The translations under genes and the position numbers were made by a program. Shown here piece by piece: positions 27,025 to 36,730 of a DNA stretch of 64,000 bases; positions within the stretch are counted from its first letter, which is position 1; the number at the start of each line of letters is the position of its first letter. Below the pieces are notes generated by a model. The model ran no database searches. It was not told the DNA's origin and saw only the letters and a list, made by a program, of their open reading frames with translations. This DNA is from Mucilaginibacter sp. KACC 22063. GTDB taxonomy: Bacteria > Bacteroidota > Bacteroidia > Sphingobacteriales > Sphingobacteriaceae. Location of the stretch: the NCBI RefSeq assembly GCF_028736115.1, contig NZ_CP117877.1, positions 62,001 to 126,000 of the forward strand. Direction: 5' to 3'.

Positions 27025-28640
27025 AAGCTTTCGCTCAGTTATTTTTATCGCTTGACGAGACCAACAAAACCAACGAAAAGGTTAAGGTTTTAAAAGATTA
27101 CCTCAACTGCGTACCCGATACTGATAAAATGCACATGCTGGCGCTGTTTACCGGCAGAAAGCCAAAGCGCCCCATCAATAGTACTTTGTTCAGGCTATGG
27201 GCATTGGAAGCGCTTAGTTTACCTGCATGGCTGTTTGAAGAAAGCTACCATGTAGTTGGCGACCTTGCCGAAACCATCGCCTTGCTTTTTCCGCAGAATG
27301 AGAATGAGGGTAACAGTAAAACGCTTACCGAATGGATTGCCGATATCAATACGCTGGCTAACTTTACCGAAGAAGAGAAACGGATATGGCTGCAAACATC
27401 ATGGAAGATGCTGGATACACAAGAGCGGTTTGTATTCAACAAGATACTCACAGGTAGCTTCCGTGTAGGCGTATCTCAAAACCTGGTTGTAAAGGCCATT
27501 GCCGATATTGCCGAACTGGATACCGCCGTGCTTACGCACCGCATCATGGGCAACTGGAAGCCGGAAGATTACACTTTCAGTGAGCTGATAGCCCCGGGAA
27601 AAGAATCGGAAGATATATCGCGGCCATACCCATTCTTTTTAGCCTATCCCATACAGGAAACATCCGAGAAGCAAAAAGCACCGGAAGATTTGCAAAATTC
27701 TTTAGGTGAAGCAACTGAGTGGCAGGCCGAATGGAAATGGGATGGTATACGCGCGCAGCTAATAAAGCGCGATGGGCAGTTGTTTATCTGGAGCCGGGGC
27801 GAAGATCTTTCAACCGATAAATTTCCCGAGCTGCATCCGTTTCTGTACGATCTGCCGGATGGTACAGTGCTGGATGGCGAGATCCTTAGTTTTAGGAATG
27901 GCGCACCGTTAACCTTTAATGTTCTGCAAACTCGTATAGGCCGCAAAAACCTGAGCAAAAAGATACTGGAAGATAGTCCTGTTGCACTGATTGCTTATGA
28001 TTGCTTGGAATATAACGGCGAAGATATCAGGTATAAAACCCAGTCAGAACGGAGGGCTATCTTAGAGCAACTTCATGCTGCGACAACTCATCCGGAAATA
28101 TTTAATATATCATCGCTTATTGATTTCAGCAGCTGGCAGGAATTGAGTGAGAAACGTGATCTGTCGCGCGAGATGATCGCCGAGGGTATTATGCTTAAGC
28201 GTAAAAGCGCCACTTACCAGGTAGGCCGCCGCCGTGGCGATTGGTGGAAGTGGAAAATTGATCCTTTATCAATTGATGCGGTAATGGTGTACGCTCAAAA
28301 AGGGCATGGCCGCCGTGCTGATCTGTATACCGATTATACTTTTGCCGTTTGGGATGGCGATAAACTGGTGCCTTTCGCCAAAGCGTATTCGGGCTTAACA
28401 GATGCCGAGATTAACAAGGTAGATTATTTTGTGAAGCGTAACACGCTCGAAAAATTTGGACCGGTACGCACGGTAAAACCCGAGCTGGTTTTCGAAATTG
28501 GTTTCGAGGGCATTAATAAATCAAACCGGCATAAGTCAGGTGTGGCATTACGTTTCCCGCGTATCCTACGCTGGCGGCATGATAAGCCTAAAGAAGAAGC
28601 CGATAGCATCGAGACATTAAAGGCGCTATTAGGTGAATAA
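27021..28640 (+). CDS. ATP-dependent DNA ligase (exonuclease-linked type)
   Basis: 539 residues. Seals nicks with ATP. Nucleotidyl lysine Lys239 in EWKWDGIRAQ (motif I), then LFIWSRGEDL (Ia), LDGEIL (III), EGIMLKR (IV) and RGDWWKWKIDP (V), followed by an OB-fold with the RFPRILRWRHDK ending. The N-terminal ~200 residues form a DNA-binding domain. This is the 'ligase-associated' bacterial type, translationally coupled to the exonuclease by an atga overlap. The replicative NAD-dependent LigA is not in the window. It should act in repair. Confidence 0.95.
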   Translation: MKAFAQLFLSLDETNKTNEKVKVLKDYLNCVPDTDKMHMLALFTGRKPKRPINSTLFRLWALEALSLPAWLFEESYHVVGDLAETIALLFPQNENEGNSKTLTEWIADINTLANFTEEEKRIWLQTSWKMLDTQERFVFNKILTGSFRVGVSQNLVVKAIADIAELDTAVLTHRIMGNWKPEDYTFSELIAPGKESEDISRPYPFFLAYPIQETSEKQKAPEDLQNSLGEATEWQAEWKWDGIRAQLIKRDGQLFIWSRGEDLSTDKFPELHPFLYDLPDGTVLDGEILSFRNGAPLTFNVLQTRIGRKNLSKKILEDSPVALIAYDCLEYNGEDIRYKTQSERRAILEQLHAATTHPEIFNISSLIDFSSWQELSEKRDLSREMIAEGIMLKRKSATYQVGRRRGDWWKWKIDPLSIDAVMVYAQKGHGRRADLYTDYTFAVWDGDKLVPFAKAYSGLTDAEINKVDYFVKRNTLEKFGPVRTVKPELVFEIGFEGINKSNRHKSGVALRFPRILRWRHDKPKEEADSIETLKALLGE

Positions 28641-28699
28641 TTGCACGCAGTTGTTTTTGCTAATGATATTAGTATATTAGTTGCGTAAACCGTAAACCA

Positions 28700-29266
28700 A
28701 TGGAAAAAGCAACTAAAGAACCACACCGCTGCGCCTGGCCTGGCAACGACCCGCTTTACATCAAATATCATGATGAAGAATGGGGAAAGCCTGTTCATGA
28801 TGATGATAAGCTATTCGAGTTTTTGTTGCTGGAGGGTGCGCAGGCTGGTTTAAGCTGGATCACCATATTGCGCCGCCGCGAAAATTACCGCAAAGCTTTC
28901 GCTGGTTTTGATGCAAAAAAAGTAGCCGCCTTTACCGAGCAGGATGTGGAACGCCTGATGCAGGACGAAGGCATTATCCGTAACCGTGCAAAAATCCAAT
29001 CTGCAGTAACTAATGCCCAACTATTTTTAGCTATACAAAAGGAGTTTGGTTCGTTCAATAAATACCTGTACAGCTTTATGCCCGATGGTAAGCCAATTGA
29101 TAATAAACCTACCGAGCGTATAAATGCCACCAGCCCCGAGTCGGACGCGATTAGCAAAGACATGAAAAAACGCGGCTTCAAATTTTTTGGTTCAACCATT
29201 TGCTATGCCCACATGCAGGCTACAGGTATGGTGAATGACCATCTGCTCAGCTGCGATTTCAGGTAG
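28700..29266 (+). CDS. tag: DNA-3-methyladenine glycosylase I
   Basis: 188 residues. Opening HRCAWPGNDPLYIKYHDEEW, then LEGAQAGLSWITILRRRENYRKAF and RNRAKIQSAV, and a final CYAHMQATGMVNDHLLSC. The early Cys and late His/Cys are the zinc-binding residues of Tag. It excises 3-methyladenine. It starts 60 bases after the ligase gene, consistent with cotranscription, and together with the AlkA-like gene gives two alkylation glycosylases within 7 kb. Confidence 0.95.
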   Translation: MEKATKEPHRCAWPGNDPLYIKYHDEEWGKPVHDDDKLFEFLLLEGAQAGLSWITILRRRENYRKAFAGFDAKKVAAFTEQDVERLMQDEGIIRNRAKIQSAVTNAQLFLAIQKEFGSFNKYLYSFMPDGKPIDNKPTERINATSPESDAISKDMKKRGFKFFGSTICYAHMQATGMVNDHLLSCDFR

Positions 29267-29288
29267 TTTTTGTCTGAATCTGAATTTA

Positions 29289-29422
29289 CAGAATTTTTGA
29301 ATTATAGAATTCATTTTGCTTTATAACATTTGGAAAACCTAAACCTTTCAAGCATTAATCCTATTTTTGTGTTGCTTTAGATAATTGCTGATTCTGGCAA
29401 TTCTTTAATTCAGAAAATTCTG
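29289..29422. repeat. AT-rich inverted repeat in the polA leader
   Basis: Arms CAGAATTTTTGAATTATAGA + ATT (29289-29311) and AATTCTTTAATTCAGAAAAT + TCTG (29399-29422) are complementary over nearly their full length, separated by about 87 bases that include the TATTTTTG box. Confidence 0.6.
29362..29369 (+). promoter_or_regulatory. Candidate -7 box (TATTTTTG) for polA
   Basis: TAnnTTTG match 58 bases before the polA ATG, giving a leader of about 50 bases. The nearest TTTG is too far upstream (29 bases) to be a standard -33 box. Confidence 0.4.
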
Positions 29423-29427
29423 ATCAA

Positions 29428-32238
29428 ATGAAGAAACTGTTTTTATTGGATGGCATGGCCCTGATGTACCGGGCACATTTTGCTTTAAGCAAAAATCCTC
29501 GGTTTACATCAAACGGCCTTAATACCTCGGCGGTAATGGGCTTTACCAATACCCTGCTGGATGTGATCAAAAAAGAAAAGCCTACACACATGGCCGTGGT
29601 TTTTGATACCGATGCACCTACCGAGCGCCATACCGATTTTACAGATTATAAGGCACATCGTCAGGCCATGCCCGAAGACCTTTCGGCAGCTATGCCTTAT
29701 GTGATAAAATTGATATTAGGCTTCAATATACCGGTAATTACTTCAGACGGGTACGAGGCAGATGATATCATTGGCACTTTAGCTAAAAAAGCAGAAAAAC
29801 AAGGTTACCAGGTTTACTGCATGACGCCCGATAAAGATTTTGCACAGCTGGTGTCTGATAATATTTTCATCTACAAGCCATCGCGCATGGGCAGCGATAT
29901 CGAAATAATGGGCGTTAAAGAAGTTTGCCAGAAATGGGAAGTGGAAGACGTTTGCCAGGTAATTGATATCCTTGGCCTTTGGGGCGATGCGGTTGATAAC
30001 ATCCCGGGTATACCGGGCATTGGCGAAAAAACAGCTAAGGCTTTAATTAAACAATACGGTTCTGTTGAAAACATCATAAAAAACAGCCACGAACTGAAAG
30101 GCAAAATGCGTGAAAACGTTGAAAACTTTGCCGATCAGGGTTTGCTGTCCAAAAAATTGGCAACTATCCTGTTAGATGTCCCTGTCGAACTTGACGAAGA
30201 AGGCCTTAAGATTTGCGAGCCAAGCCGCGACCTGCTGGAGCCGCTTTTTGCCGAGCTTGAGTTCCGTACATTGGGAAGACGTGTGTTTGGTGATGACTTT
30301 ACGGTAACCGAATACAAAGCAGTTGGTGTACAAACCGATTTATTTGGCAATCCTACTGCCAGTGGCCGCACCACTTTAACGGTTGATGTGTCAGATATTG
30401 CTACGGCCGACATCCCGGAACCGGGGAAGAACATTAGCAATACCCCGCACGAATATCATTTAGCGGATACTGCTGAAAAGCGGGCAGAGCTGATCACATT
30501 GCTTAAACAGCAAAAAACAATTTGCTTTGATACTGAAACTACCGGTACTGATGCTAACCATTGCGAACTGGTTGGTTTATCATTTGCGGTAAAACCCGGC
30601 GAAGCATGGTATGTGCCTGTACCTGCCGACCAGACAGAAGCGACTGCCATTGCACAGGAGTTTAAAGAATTGTTGGAAGATGAGCGCATTGCCAAAATAG
30701 GCCAGAATATTAAGTATGATATTTTGATGCTGAAATGGTATGATATAAAGGTAAAAGGCGATCTGTTTGATACCATGATGGCGCATTATATCCTTGACCC
30801 AGATACCCGCCACAATATGGATATCCTTTCTGAAAATTACCTGGGCTACTCGCCTGTTTCTATTACAGAACTGATAGGCCCGAAAGGCAAAAACCAATTA
30901 AGCATGCGCGATGTGCCAATTGAAAAGATAAAGGATTACGCCGCTGAGGATGCAGATGTTACCCTGCAACTTAGAAATGTTTTTGAGCCTAAGATTAAAG
31001 AAGTTGGTGCAGAAAAGTTAATACATGAGATAGAGCACCCGCTTATTTATGTTTTGGCTGATATGGAGCACGAGGGTGTGCGCATTGACCGCGATACACT
31101 AAGCGATTTTTCTCGTCAGCTGGAAACAGACCTGGTGCAGTTAGAAAAAACCGTGTATGAAAAAGCAGGTGTGCGTTTCAATATAGCATCACCTAAGCAA
31201 TTGGGCGAAGTATTGTTCGAGAAACTAATGCTTGACCCCAAAGCTAAAAAAACCAAAACCGGGCAATATCAAACCGGCGAAGATGTGTTATTGGCCTTAG
31301 CTAACAAAAGCGATATCGTACGCGATATTTTAGACTTCCGTCAGCTGCAAAAACTGAAATCAACTTATGTTGATGCACTACCGCTGATGATTAACCCTAA
31401 AACCAACCGGGTGCATACATCATACAACCAAGCGGTGGCAGCAACTGGCAGGTTGAGTTCCAACAATCCTAACTTACAAAATATACCTATCCGCACAGAG
31501 AAAGGGCGTGAGGTGCGTAAAGCATTTATTCCGCGCGATGAAGGACACACCTTAGTTTCGGCGGATTATTCGCAAATTGAACTTCGTTTGATTGCAGAGA
31601 TCAGCCGCGACCCGAACATGATGGATGCCTTCAGCAAGAACCTCGATATCCACACAGCAACAGCGGCCAATGTATATGGCATACCTTTAGACCAGGTAGA
31701 CAGCACTATGCGCCGAAACGCAAAGGCCGTTAACTTTGGTATCATTTACGGCCAGTCGGCTTTTGGGCTTTCGCAAAGCCTGGGCATCCCGCGTAAAGAA
31801 GCTGCCGATATCATTGAGCAATATTTTAACCAATATTCAGGTATTAAACAGTACATGAGCGACACCATGAACTTCGCCCGCGAAAACGGTTATGTGCAAA
31901 CGCTGATGGGCCGCCGCCGTTACCTGCGCGATATTAATTCGGCTAATGCAACCGTACGCAGCTTTGCCGAACGAAATGCGATCAATGCACCTATCCAGGG
32001 TTCGGCTGCAGATATGATCAAGATAGCCATGATCAATATTCACCGGGAACTTAAAGCACAGAAAATGGATGCCCGCATGACCATGCAGGTACACGATGAG
32101 TTGGTTTTTGATGTTCCGCACCATGAAGTGGAAAAAGTAAAGCCAATTATTGAGCACCACATGAAAACTGCGATAAAAACCGATGTGCCTATAGTAGTTG
32201 AAATTGGTAGCGGTACGAACTGGTTAGAGGCGCATTAA
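29428..32238 (+). CDS. polA: DNA polymerase I
   Basis: 936 residues with all three domains: 5' nuclease (1-~290, opening FLLDGMALMYRAHFA), 3'-5' proofreading exonuclease with the acidic pair intact (Asp368 and Glu370 in CFDTETTG), and polymerase with motif A SADYSQIELR (Asp713), motif B RRNAKAVNFGIIYGQ and motif C QVHDELVF (Asp890). Fills gaps after primer removal and base excision. It ends the repair-rich stretch 22.1-32.2 kb. A Crp-family gene starts 10 bases after its stop and may be cotranscribed by read-through. Confidence 0.98.
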   Translation: MKKLFLLDGMALMYRAHFALSKNPRFTSNGLNTSAVMGFTNTLLDVIKKEKPTHMAVVFDTDAPTERHTDFTDYKAHRQAMPEDLSAAMPYVIKLILGFNIPVITSDGYEADDIIGTLAKKAEKQGYQVYCMTPDKDFAQLVSDNIFIYKPSRMGSDIEIMGVKEVCQKWEVEDVCQVIDILGLWGDAVDNIPGIPGIGEKTAKALIKQYGSVENIIKNSHELKGKMRENVENFADQGLLSKKLATILLDVPVELDEEGLKICEPSRDLLEPLFAELEFRTLGRRVFGDDFTVTEYKAVGVQTDLFGNPTASGRTTLTVDVSDIATADIPEPGKNISNTPHEYHLADTAEKRAELITLLKQQKTICFDTETTGTDANHCELVGLSFAVKPGEAWYVPVPADQTEATAIAQEFKELLEDERIAKIGQNIKYDILMLKWYDIKVKGDLFDTMMAHYILDPDTRHNMDILSENYLGYSPVSITELIGPKGKNQLSMRDVPIEKIKDYAAEDADVTLQLRNVFEPKIKEVGAEKLIHEIEHPLIYVLADMEHEGVRIDRDTLSDFSRQLETDLVQLEKTVYEKAGVRFNIASPKQLGEVLFEKLMLDPKAKKTKTGQYQTGEDVLLALANKSDIVRDILDFRQLQKLKSTYVDALPLMINPKTNRVHTSYNQAVAATGRLSSNNPNLQNIPIRTEKGREVRKAFIPRDEGHTLVSADYSQIELRLIAEISRDPNMMDAFSKNLDIHTATAANVYGIPLDQVDSTMRRNAKAVNFGIIYGQSAFGLSQSLGIPRKEAADIIEQYFNQYSGIKQYMSDTMNFARENGYVQTLMGRRRYLRDINSANATVRSFAERNAINAPIQGSAADMIKIAMINIHRELKAQKMDARMTMQVHDELVFDVPHHEVEKVKPIIEHHMKTAIKTDVPIVVEIGSGTNWLEAH

Positions 32239-32248
32239 TTATAAGGAT

Positions 32249-32833
32249 ATGTTTTTCCACTTTAGGGATAAGTTTCCGCAGCTAAACGCCTATTGGGAAA
32301 AATATCTTCCATTTCAAAAGCGGTTAGATATTGCAGCTAAAACCATCTTGCTTGAAGAAGGAAAGGTATCGCAGCATTATTACTTTATAGAAAAGGGCTG
32401 TATACGTACCTATTTTAATAACAATGGCGATAGCAAAACCGTTCAATTTTTCTTTGAGAATGAAGGCCTCATGTCATTCGATAGTTTTATTAACAATGTG
32501 CCCAGCCAGTTTACAATAGAAACACTTGAACCTTCGGTAATATATGAGCTGCCTAAACAATATGTTATGCAGTTAATTGAAGAATTGAGCGCGGAGAAAA
32601 CGTTTACTCAGATGATGCTTTATATGTCGTCGCGCAGGCAAACGCATTATATCAATGAGTTTGTTTCTTTTATCCGCGACACACCCGAACAGCGTTACCT
32701 GCACCTGCTTACAGAACGGCCACATATTATCCAGCGAATACCGCAACATTACATCGCTTCTTACTTAGGTGTAAGTACTGTGCACCTCAGCCGCATTAAA
32801 AGCAAGCTTGCCAAAAGCAAACCACACTTTTAA
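32249..32833 (+). CDS. Crp/Fnr-family transcriptional regulator
   Basis: 194 residues. N-terminal cNMP-binding jelly roll (ILLEEGKVSQHYYFIEKGCIRTYF) and a C-terminal winged helix (IPQHYIASYLGVSTVHLSRIKSKL). No cysteine cluster for FNR-type oxygen sensing is present, and the cyclic-nucleotide-binding residues (RxS) are not convincingly kept, so ligand is unknown. Small Bacteroidota members of this type often regulate a neighbouring reductase or dehydrogenase, which fits the next gene. Confidence 0.88.
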   Translation: MFFHFRDKFPQLNAYWEKYLPFQKRLDIAAKTILLEEGKVSQHYYFIEKGCIRTYFNNNGDSKTVQFFFENEGLMSFDSFINNVPSQFTIETLEPSVIYELPKQYVMQLIEELSAEKTFTQMMLYMSSRRQTHYINEFVSFIRDTPEQRYLHLLTERPHIIQRIPQHYIASYLGVSTVHLSRIKSKLAKSKPHF

Positions 32834-32852
32834 TATTCGATAACATATGTTA

Positions 32853-32884
32853 TTGCCAGCTGCCTTTTTGCCTGGCTACATTTG
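32853..32884 (+). promoter_or_regulatory. Promoter of the reductase gene
   Basis: TTG (32853-32855), 21-base spacer, TACATTTG (32877-32884), 19-base leader to the ATG at 32904. Confidence 0.55.
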
Positions 32885-32903
32885 CTTTATAAAAATTAAA
32901 GCA

Positions 32904-33875
32904 ATGAAGGCAGCAGTAATATACCAGAAAGGCGAAATGCCGCAATATGTAGATTTTTCAGAACCGGCACCAAAAAACAACGATGCACTATTAGTTACTG
33001 TTAAGGCGGTGGCTATAAAGCATCTCGACAAAAGTAAAGCATCTGGCAAACACTACTCCAGTAATGAGTTGCCAGGCACCGGGCGCATTGCAGGCGGCGA
33101 TGGCGTTTGCTTATTACCCAATGGGATAAGAGTTTATGGTATGGCTATAAATGGGATGCTTGCCGAAAAGGCATTGATCTATAAAGACCGGATCGTAAAA
33201 ATCCCGGACGGTTTGGATGATGCAACAGCCGCAGCACTACCTAATGCAGTAATTGGGGCTGCTATGGGCTTAAAATTTAAGGCAGATATTCAGCCCGGGG
33301 ATACGGTGCTTATTAACGGGGCAACAGGCTTTACCGGTCGTGTAGCTGTGCAAATAGCTAAATATTATGGTGCGGGCAAAGTGATAGCTACAGGCAGAAA
33401 TCAGCAATCACTTAATCAGCTTTTGCTGCTTGGTGCCGATGAAATTATAACATTAAACGAGGACAATGATCAATTCGAATCTGCTTTAACTGGTATTCAT
33501 CAAAAAGCACCTATAGATGTAGTTATTGATTATTTATGGGGCTCTACTGCTGAAGTTATATTATCGATACTGAAAGGCAATGGCTCATTTACGAATAAGA
33601 TAAGATATGTATCTGTTGGTGCAATGTCTGGCGAATTTATTCAGCTTTCGGCATCAAATTTAAGAAGCGCTGATCTTCAACTGACGGGCTCGGGCCTCGG
33701 CGCGTGGACCAAACAACAGGTAAACGGGCTATTTAAAACTATTTTACCTGAAATGTTTGGGTTAGCCGCCGAGGGTAGGCTAAAAGTCGAAACCGAATTA
33801 GTAAGACTTGAAAATATTACTGATCTGTGGAACATGGAAGTACCGGACGGGAAGCGGCTGGTGGTGATTGTCTAA
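32904..33875 (+). CDS. Quinone-oxidoreductase / zinc-less ADH-like reductase
   Basis: 323 residues from the ATG at 32904 (MKAAVIYQKGEMP). MDR superfamily: N-terminal GroES-like domain with GTGRIAGGDGVCLLP, then a Rossmann domain with the NADPH motif INGATGFTGRVAVQIAKYYGAGKVIATGRN. It has no structural-zinc cysteine lobe, so it belongs with quinone oxidoreductases. It reduces quinones or enoyl compounds with NADPH; the substrate is not shown. It lies beside the Crp-like regulator, which may control it. Confidence 0.88.
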   Translation: MKAAVIYQKGEMPQYVDFSEPAPKNNDALLVTVKAVAIKHLDKSKASGKHYSSNELPGTGRIAGGDGVCLLPNGIRVYGMAINGMLAEKALIYKDRIVKIPDGLDDATAAALPNAVIGAAMGLKFKADIQPGDTVLINGATGFTGRVAVQIAKYYGAGKVIATGRNQQSLNQLLLLGADEIITLNEDNDQFESALTGIHQKAPIDVVIDYLWGSTAEVILSILKGNGSFTNKIRYVSVGAMSGEFIQLSASNLRSADLQLTGSGLGAWTKQQVNGLFKTILPEMFGLAAEGRLKVETELVRLENITDLWNMEVPDGKRLVVIV

Positions 33876-33980
33876 AGTATTTTACCCGTTGTAAATTAAG
33901 TATAACACACCAAACAGATTGTTGATTTATGGGTTGTGATTTGAGGTAATTGTTTATACCTTGAACCAATAATACCTATA

Positions 33981-35405
33981 ATGAGAATCTATCACTTAAG
34001 CGCCGAATGTTACCCCGTGGCCAAGGTTGGCGGGTTGGCAGATGTTGTGGGCGCTTTGCCAAAATATCAAAATCAGGCTGGACTAAATGCGGCGGTAGTG
34101 CTGCCCTACTACAATCGCAAGTTTGTGCGCGAGCATCAGTTCGATATTGTTTTTGAGGCCTCGTCTTTAATGGGGACTGAGCGTTTTGATTTTGAGATAC
34201 TAAAGGAACGCACCAACGTATTAGGTTTTGAGCTATACCTGATCAGGGTGCCCGGGCTTATTGACCGCGAAGAAGTTTACAGCTACCCTGACGAGCGCGA
34301 GCAGTTCATTGCATTTCAAATCGCATTTTTAGATTGGATCAACTGGTCGCAGCAGCGCCCGGATATTATCCATTGCCATGATCATCATACCGGGCTAATT
34401 CCGTTTTTGCTTTACCATTCGGTAATTTATAAACGCCTTAAAAATACGCCTACTGTATTCACTATACACAACGGCCAGTATCATGGCGCCTTCAGCTGGA
34501 ATAAAGCTAATTTATTACCCGAATTTGATCCTGCCGCAGCAGGGCTGTTAGATTGGGCGGGTGGTATTAATCCGCTTGCTGCTGCTGTTAAGTGCAGCTC
34601 GAGATATACGACTGTTTCGCCAAGCTACCTGAACGAACTTACCCGCCAGAGCAACGGCCTTGAATATTTATTTTACTTAGAAAACTGGCGTGCATTAGGC
34701 ATTGTTAACGGGATAGACAGCGAAGTCTGGAACCCGGATAAAGATTCGATGATTCCTGCCAGGTATTCGGCTAAAAAAATAAACCCGGGTAAGCAGCAAA
34801 ATAAGCTGGCTTTATGCCAGCGCTTTGGGCTTGATGTTGAAAAGCCGTTGGTATCGTTCATTGGCCGCTTAGTAATAGAAAAAGGCGCCGACCTTTTACC
34901 CGATGCTATTGCCCACAGTATCCGCGAGCTGGAAGGGCAGGTTAACTTCCTGCTGTTAGGTACTGGCGACAAAGACACTGAGGAACGGTTAAAAATATTA
35001 GCCGAACAATATCCCGAAAACTGTAAGGTTTACATTGGGTACGATGAAGAATTATCGCACCAGATTTATGCCGGTGCGGACTTTCTATTAATGCCTTCGC
35101 GCGTAGAACCTTGCGGCTTAAATCAGTTATACTCATTACGATACGGCACAGTGCCTATTGTACGCAGTACGGGCGGCTTGCAAGATACCGTTATTGATTT
35201 CGGTGAAGAAGGAGGCTACGGTATCCGTTTCGATCAGCCAAGCGTGGCTGATATTAGTTACTCCATAAGCCGCGCACTTGCAGTTTACCAGAACACAGAT
35301 CAATTACAATTGTTACGTAAACGTATGATGGCGCTTGATTTCTCTTGGAACCAATCGGCAGGTCAGTATATACAATTATATAAAAGTTTAATATCTCAAC
35401 TATGA
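33981..35405 (+). CDS. glgA: Glycogen synthase (ADP-glucose)
   Basis: 474 residues, GT5 family. Lys15 in the conserved KVGGLADVVGALPK binds ADP-glucose; other landmarks are HCHDHHTGL, TIHNGQYHGAF, and the donor-side block SRVEPCGLNQLYSLRYGTVPIVRSTGGL. Extends alpha-1,4-glucan from ADP-glucose. The ATG of glgC overlaps its stop (atga at 35402), so synthesis of substrate supplier and polymerase is coupled. No branching enzyme or phosphorylase is in the window. Confidence 0.95.
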   Translation: MRIYHLSAECYPVAKVGGLADVVGALPKYQNQAGLNAAVVLPYYNRKFVREHQFDIVFEASSLMGTERFDFEILKERTNVLGFELYLIRVPGLIDREEVYSYPDEREQFIAFQIAFLDWINWSQQRPDIIHCHDHHTGLIPFLLYHSVIYKRLKNTPTVFTIHNGQYHGAFSWNKANLLPEFDPAAAGLLDWAGGINPLAAAVKCSSRYTTVSPSYLNELTRQSNGLEYLFYLENWRALGIVNGIDSEVWNPDKDSMIPARYSAKKINPGKQQNKLALCQRFGLDVEKPLVSFIGRLVIEKGADLLPDAIAHSIRELEGQVNFLLLGTGDKDTEERLKILAEQYPENCKVYIGYDEELSHQIYAGADFLLMPSRVEPCGLNQLYSLRYGTVPIVRSTGGLQDTVIDFGEEGGYGIRFDQPSVADISYSISRALAVYQNTDQLQLLRKRMMALDFSWNQSAGQYIQLYKSLISQL

Positions 35406-36664
35406 TATCCAATGTAATATGCATCGTATTAGGCGGCGGCCAGGGCAGCCGTTTGTCACCGTTAACGGCTACACGTTCAAAACCGGCCGTACCAATTGCG
35501 GGTAAATACCGTTTGGTTGATATACCTATCTCCAATAGCTTGCATTCGGGTATAGACAGGATATTCGTGTTAACGCAGTTCAATTCGGCTTCGTTAAATA
35601 AGCACATTAAAAATACCTACCACTTCAGCAGCTTCAGTGAGGCGTTTGTTGATATACTTGCAGCTGAGCAAACACCATCAAGTGTGGCATGGTTTCAGGG
35701 AACGGCCGACGCTGTACGCCAAAGCTTGCACCACCTTGCTGTGCACGAGTTTGAGTATGTATTGATCTTATCGGGCGATCAGCTATATCAGATCGATTTT
35801 GAAGAGATGATCGGCCAGCACGTGGATAAAGGCGCTGATATTTCAATAGCTACCATTCCGGTTCATGCCAATGATGTACCGGGCTTTGGTATCTTAAAAA
35901 CTGATGAGGAAAGCAACATCACCTCTTTTATTGAAAAACCTAAAAAGGATTTTGAAAGCTGGGCATCTGAGGTAAGCCCTGAAATGGCAGCACAGGGACG
36001 TGTGTACCTGGCTTCAATGGGTATTTATATTTTCAATAAGGATACTTTATACGAGTTGCTGGAAGGTAATGAAAATACCGACTTCGGTAAAGAGATCATC
36101 CCGCAATCTATCCAAACGCATAAAGTAGTGAGCTACCAGTATGAAGGTTACTGGACAGATATCGGTACCATCCCGTCATTCTTTGAAGCTAACCTTGGCT
36201 TAACAGATGATATCCCGCAGTTTAATCTGTTTGGAGAAAACCATATCTACACACGTGCGCGTATGCTGCCGCCGTCGAAAATATCGGGCACATTATTAGA
36301 AAAAACTATTGTTGCCGATGGTTGCATTATTAATGCACGCAGTTTGAAACGCTCCATTATTGGTATCCGTACCCGTATTGGCGTTGATACCGAAATTGAG
36401 AACTGCTATGTAATGGGTAGTGATAATTATCAGACACTGGAGCAGATCCAATGGTCGCGCGAAACAGAGACACCTATTATGGGTATTGGCGACCGTTGTA
36501 AGATTAAAAATGCTATTATTGATAAGAATACCTATATCGGTAACGATGTGTCCATTAACTGTGGCGAGAAACTGCCTGATGGCGATTACGGCGATTACAC
36601 CAGCCAGGATGGCATTGTAGTGATTAAAAAACGTGCGGTTATTCCAAACGGAACGGTGATTTAA
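35402..36664 (+). CDS. glgC: Glucose-1-phosphate adenylyltransferase
   Basis: 420 residues. Makes ADP-glucose from ATP and glucose-1-phosphate, the committed step of glycogen synthesis. N-terminal pyrophosphorylase motif LGGGQGSRLSPLTATRSKPAV, FQGTADAVRQ, SGDQLY, and FIEKPKK; C-terminal left-handed helix region with hexapeptide-like repeats (IVADGCIINARSLKRSIIG, NAIIDKNTYIGNDVSI). Overlaps glgA by four bases. Confidence 0.96.
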   Translation: MISNVICIVLGGGQGSRLSPLTATRSKPAVPIAGKYRLVDIPISNSLHSGIDRIFVLTQFNSASLNKHIKNTYHFSSFSEAFVDILAAEQTPSSVAWFQGTADAVRQSLHHLAVHEFEYVLILSGDQLYQIDFEEMIGQHVDKGADISIATIPVHANDVPGFGILKTDEESNITSFIEKPKKDFESWASEVSPEMAAQGRVYLASMGIYIFNKDTLYELLEGNENTDFGKEIIPQSIQTHKVVSYQYEGYWTDIGTIPSFFEANLGLTDDIPQFNLFGENHIYTRARMLPPSKISGTLLEKTIVADGCIINARSLKRSIIGIRTRIGVDTEIENCYVMGSDNYQTLEQIQWSRETETPIMGIGDRCKIKNAIIDKNTYIGNDVSINCGEKLPDGDYGDYTSQDGIVVIKKRAVIPNGTVI

Positions 36665-36730
36665 AACAAAGTTAATGTTTGCTTGTAGTATTGTAGAGTT
36701 CGTTTAAAAACAACAATAACCTATTCTATT

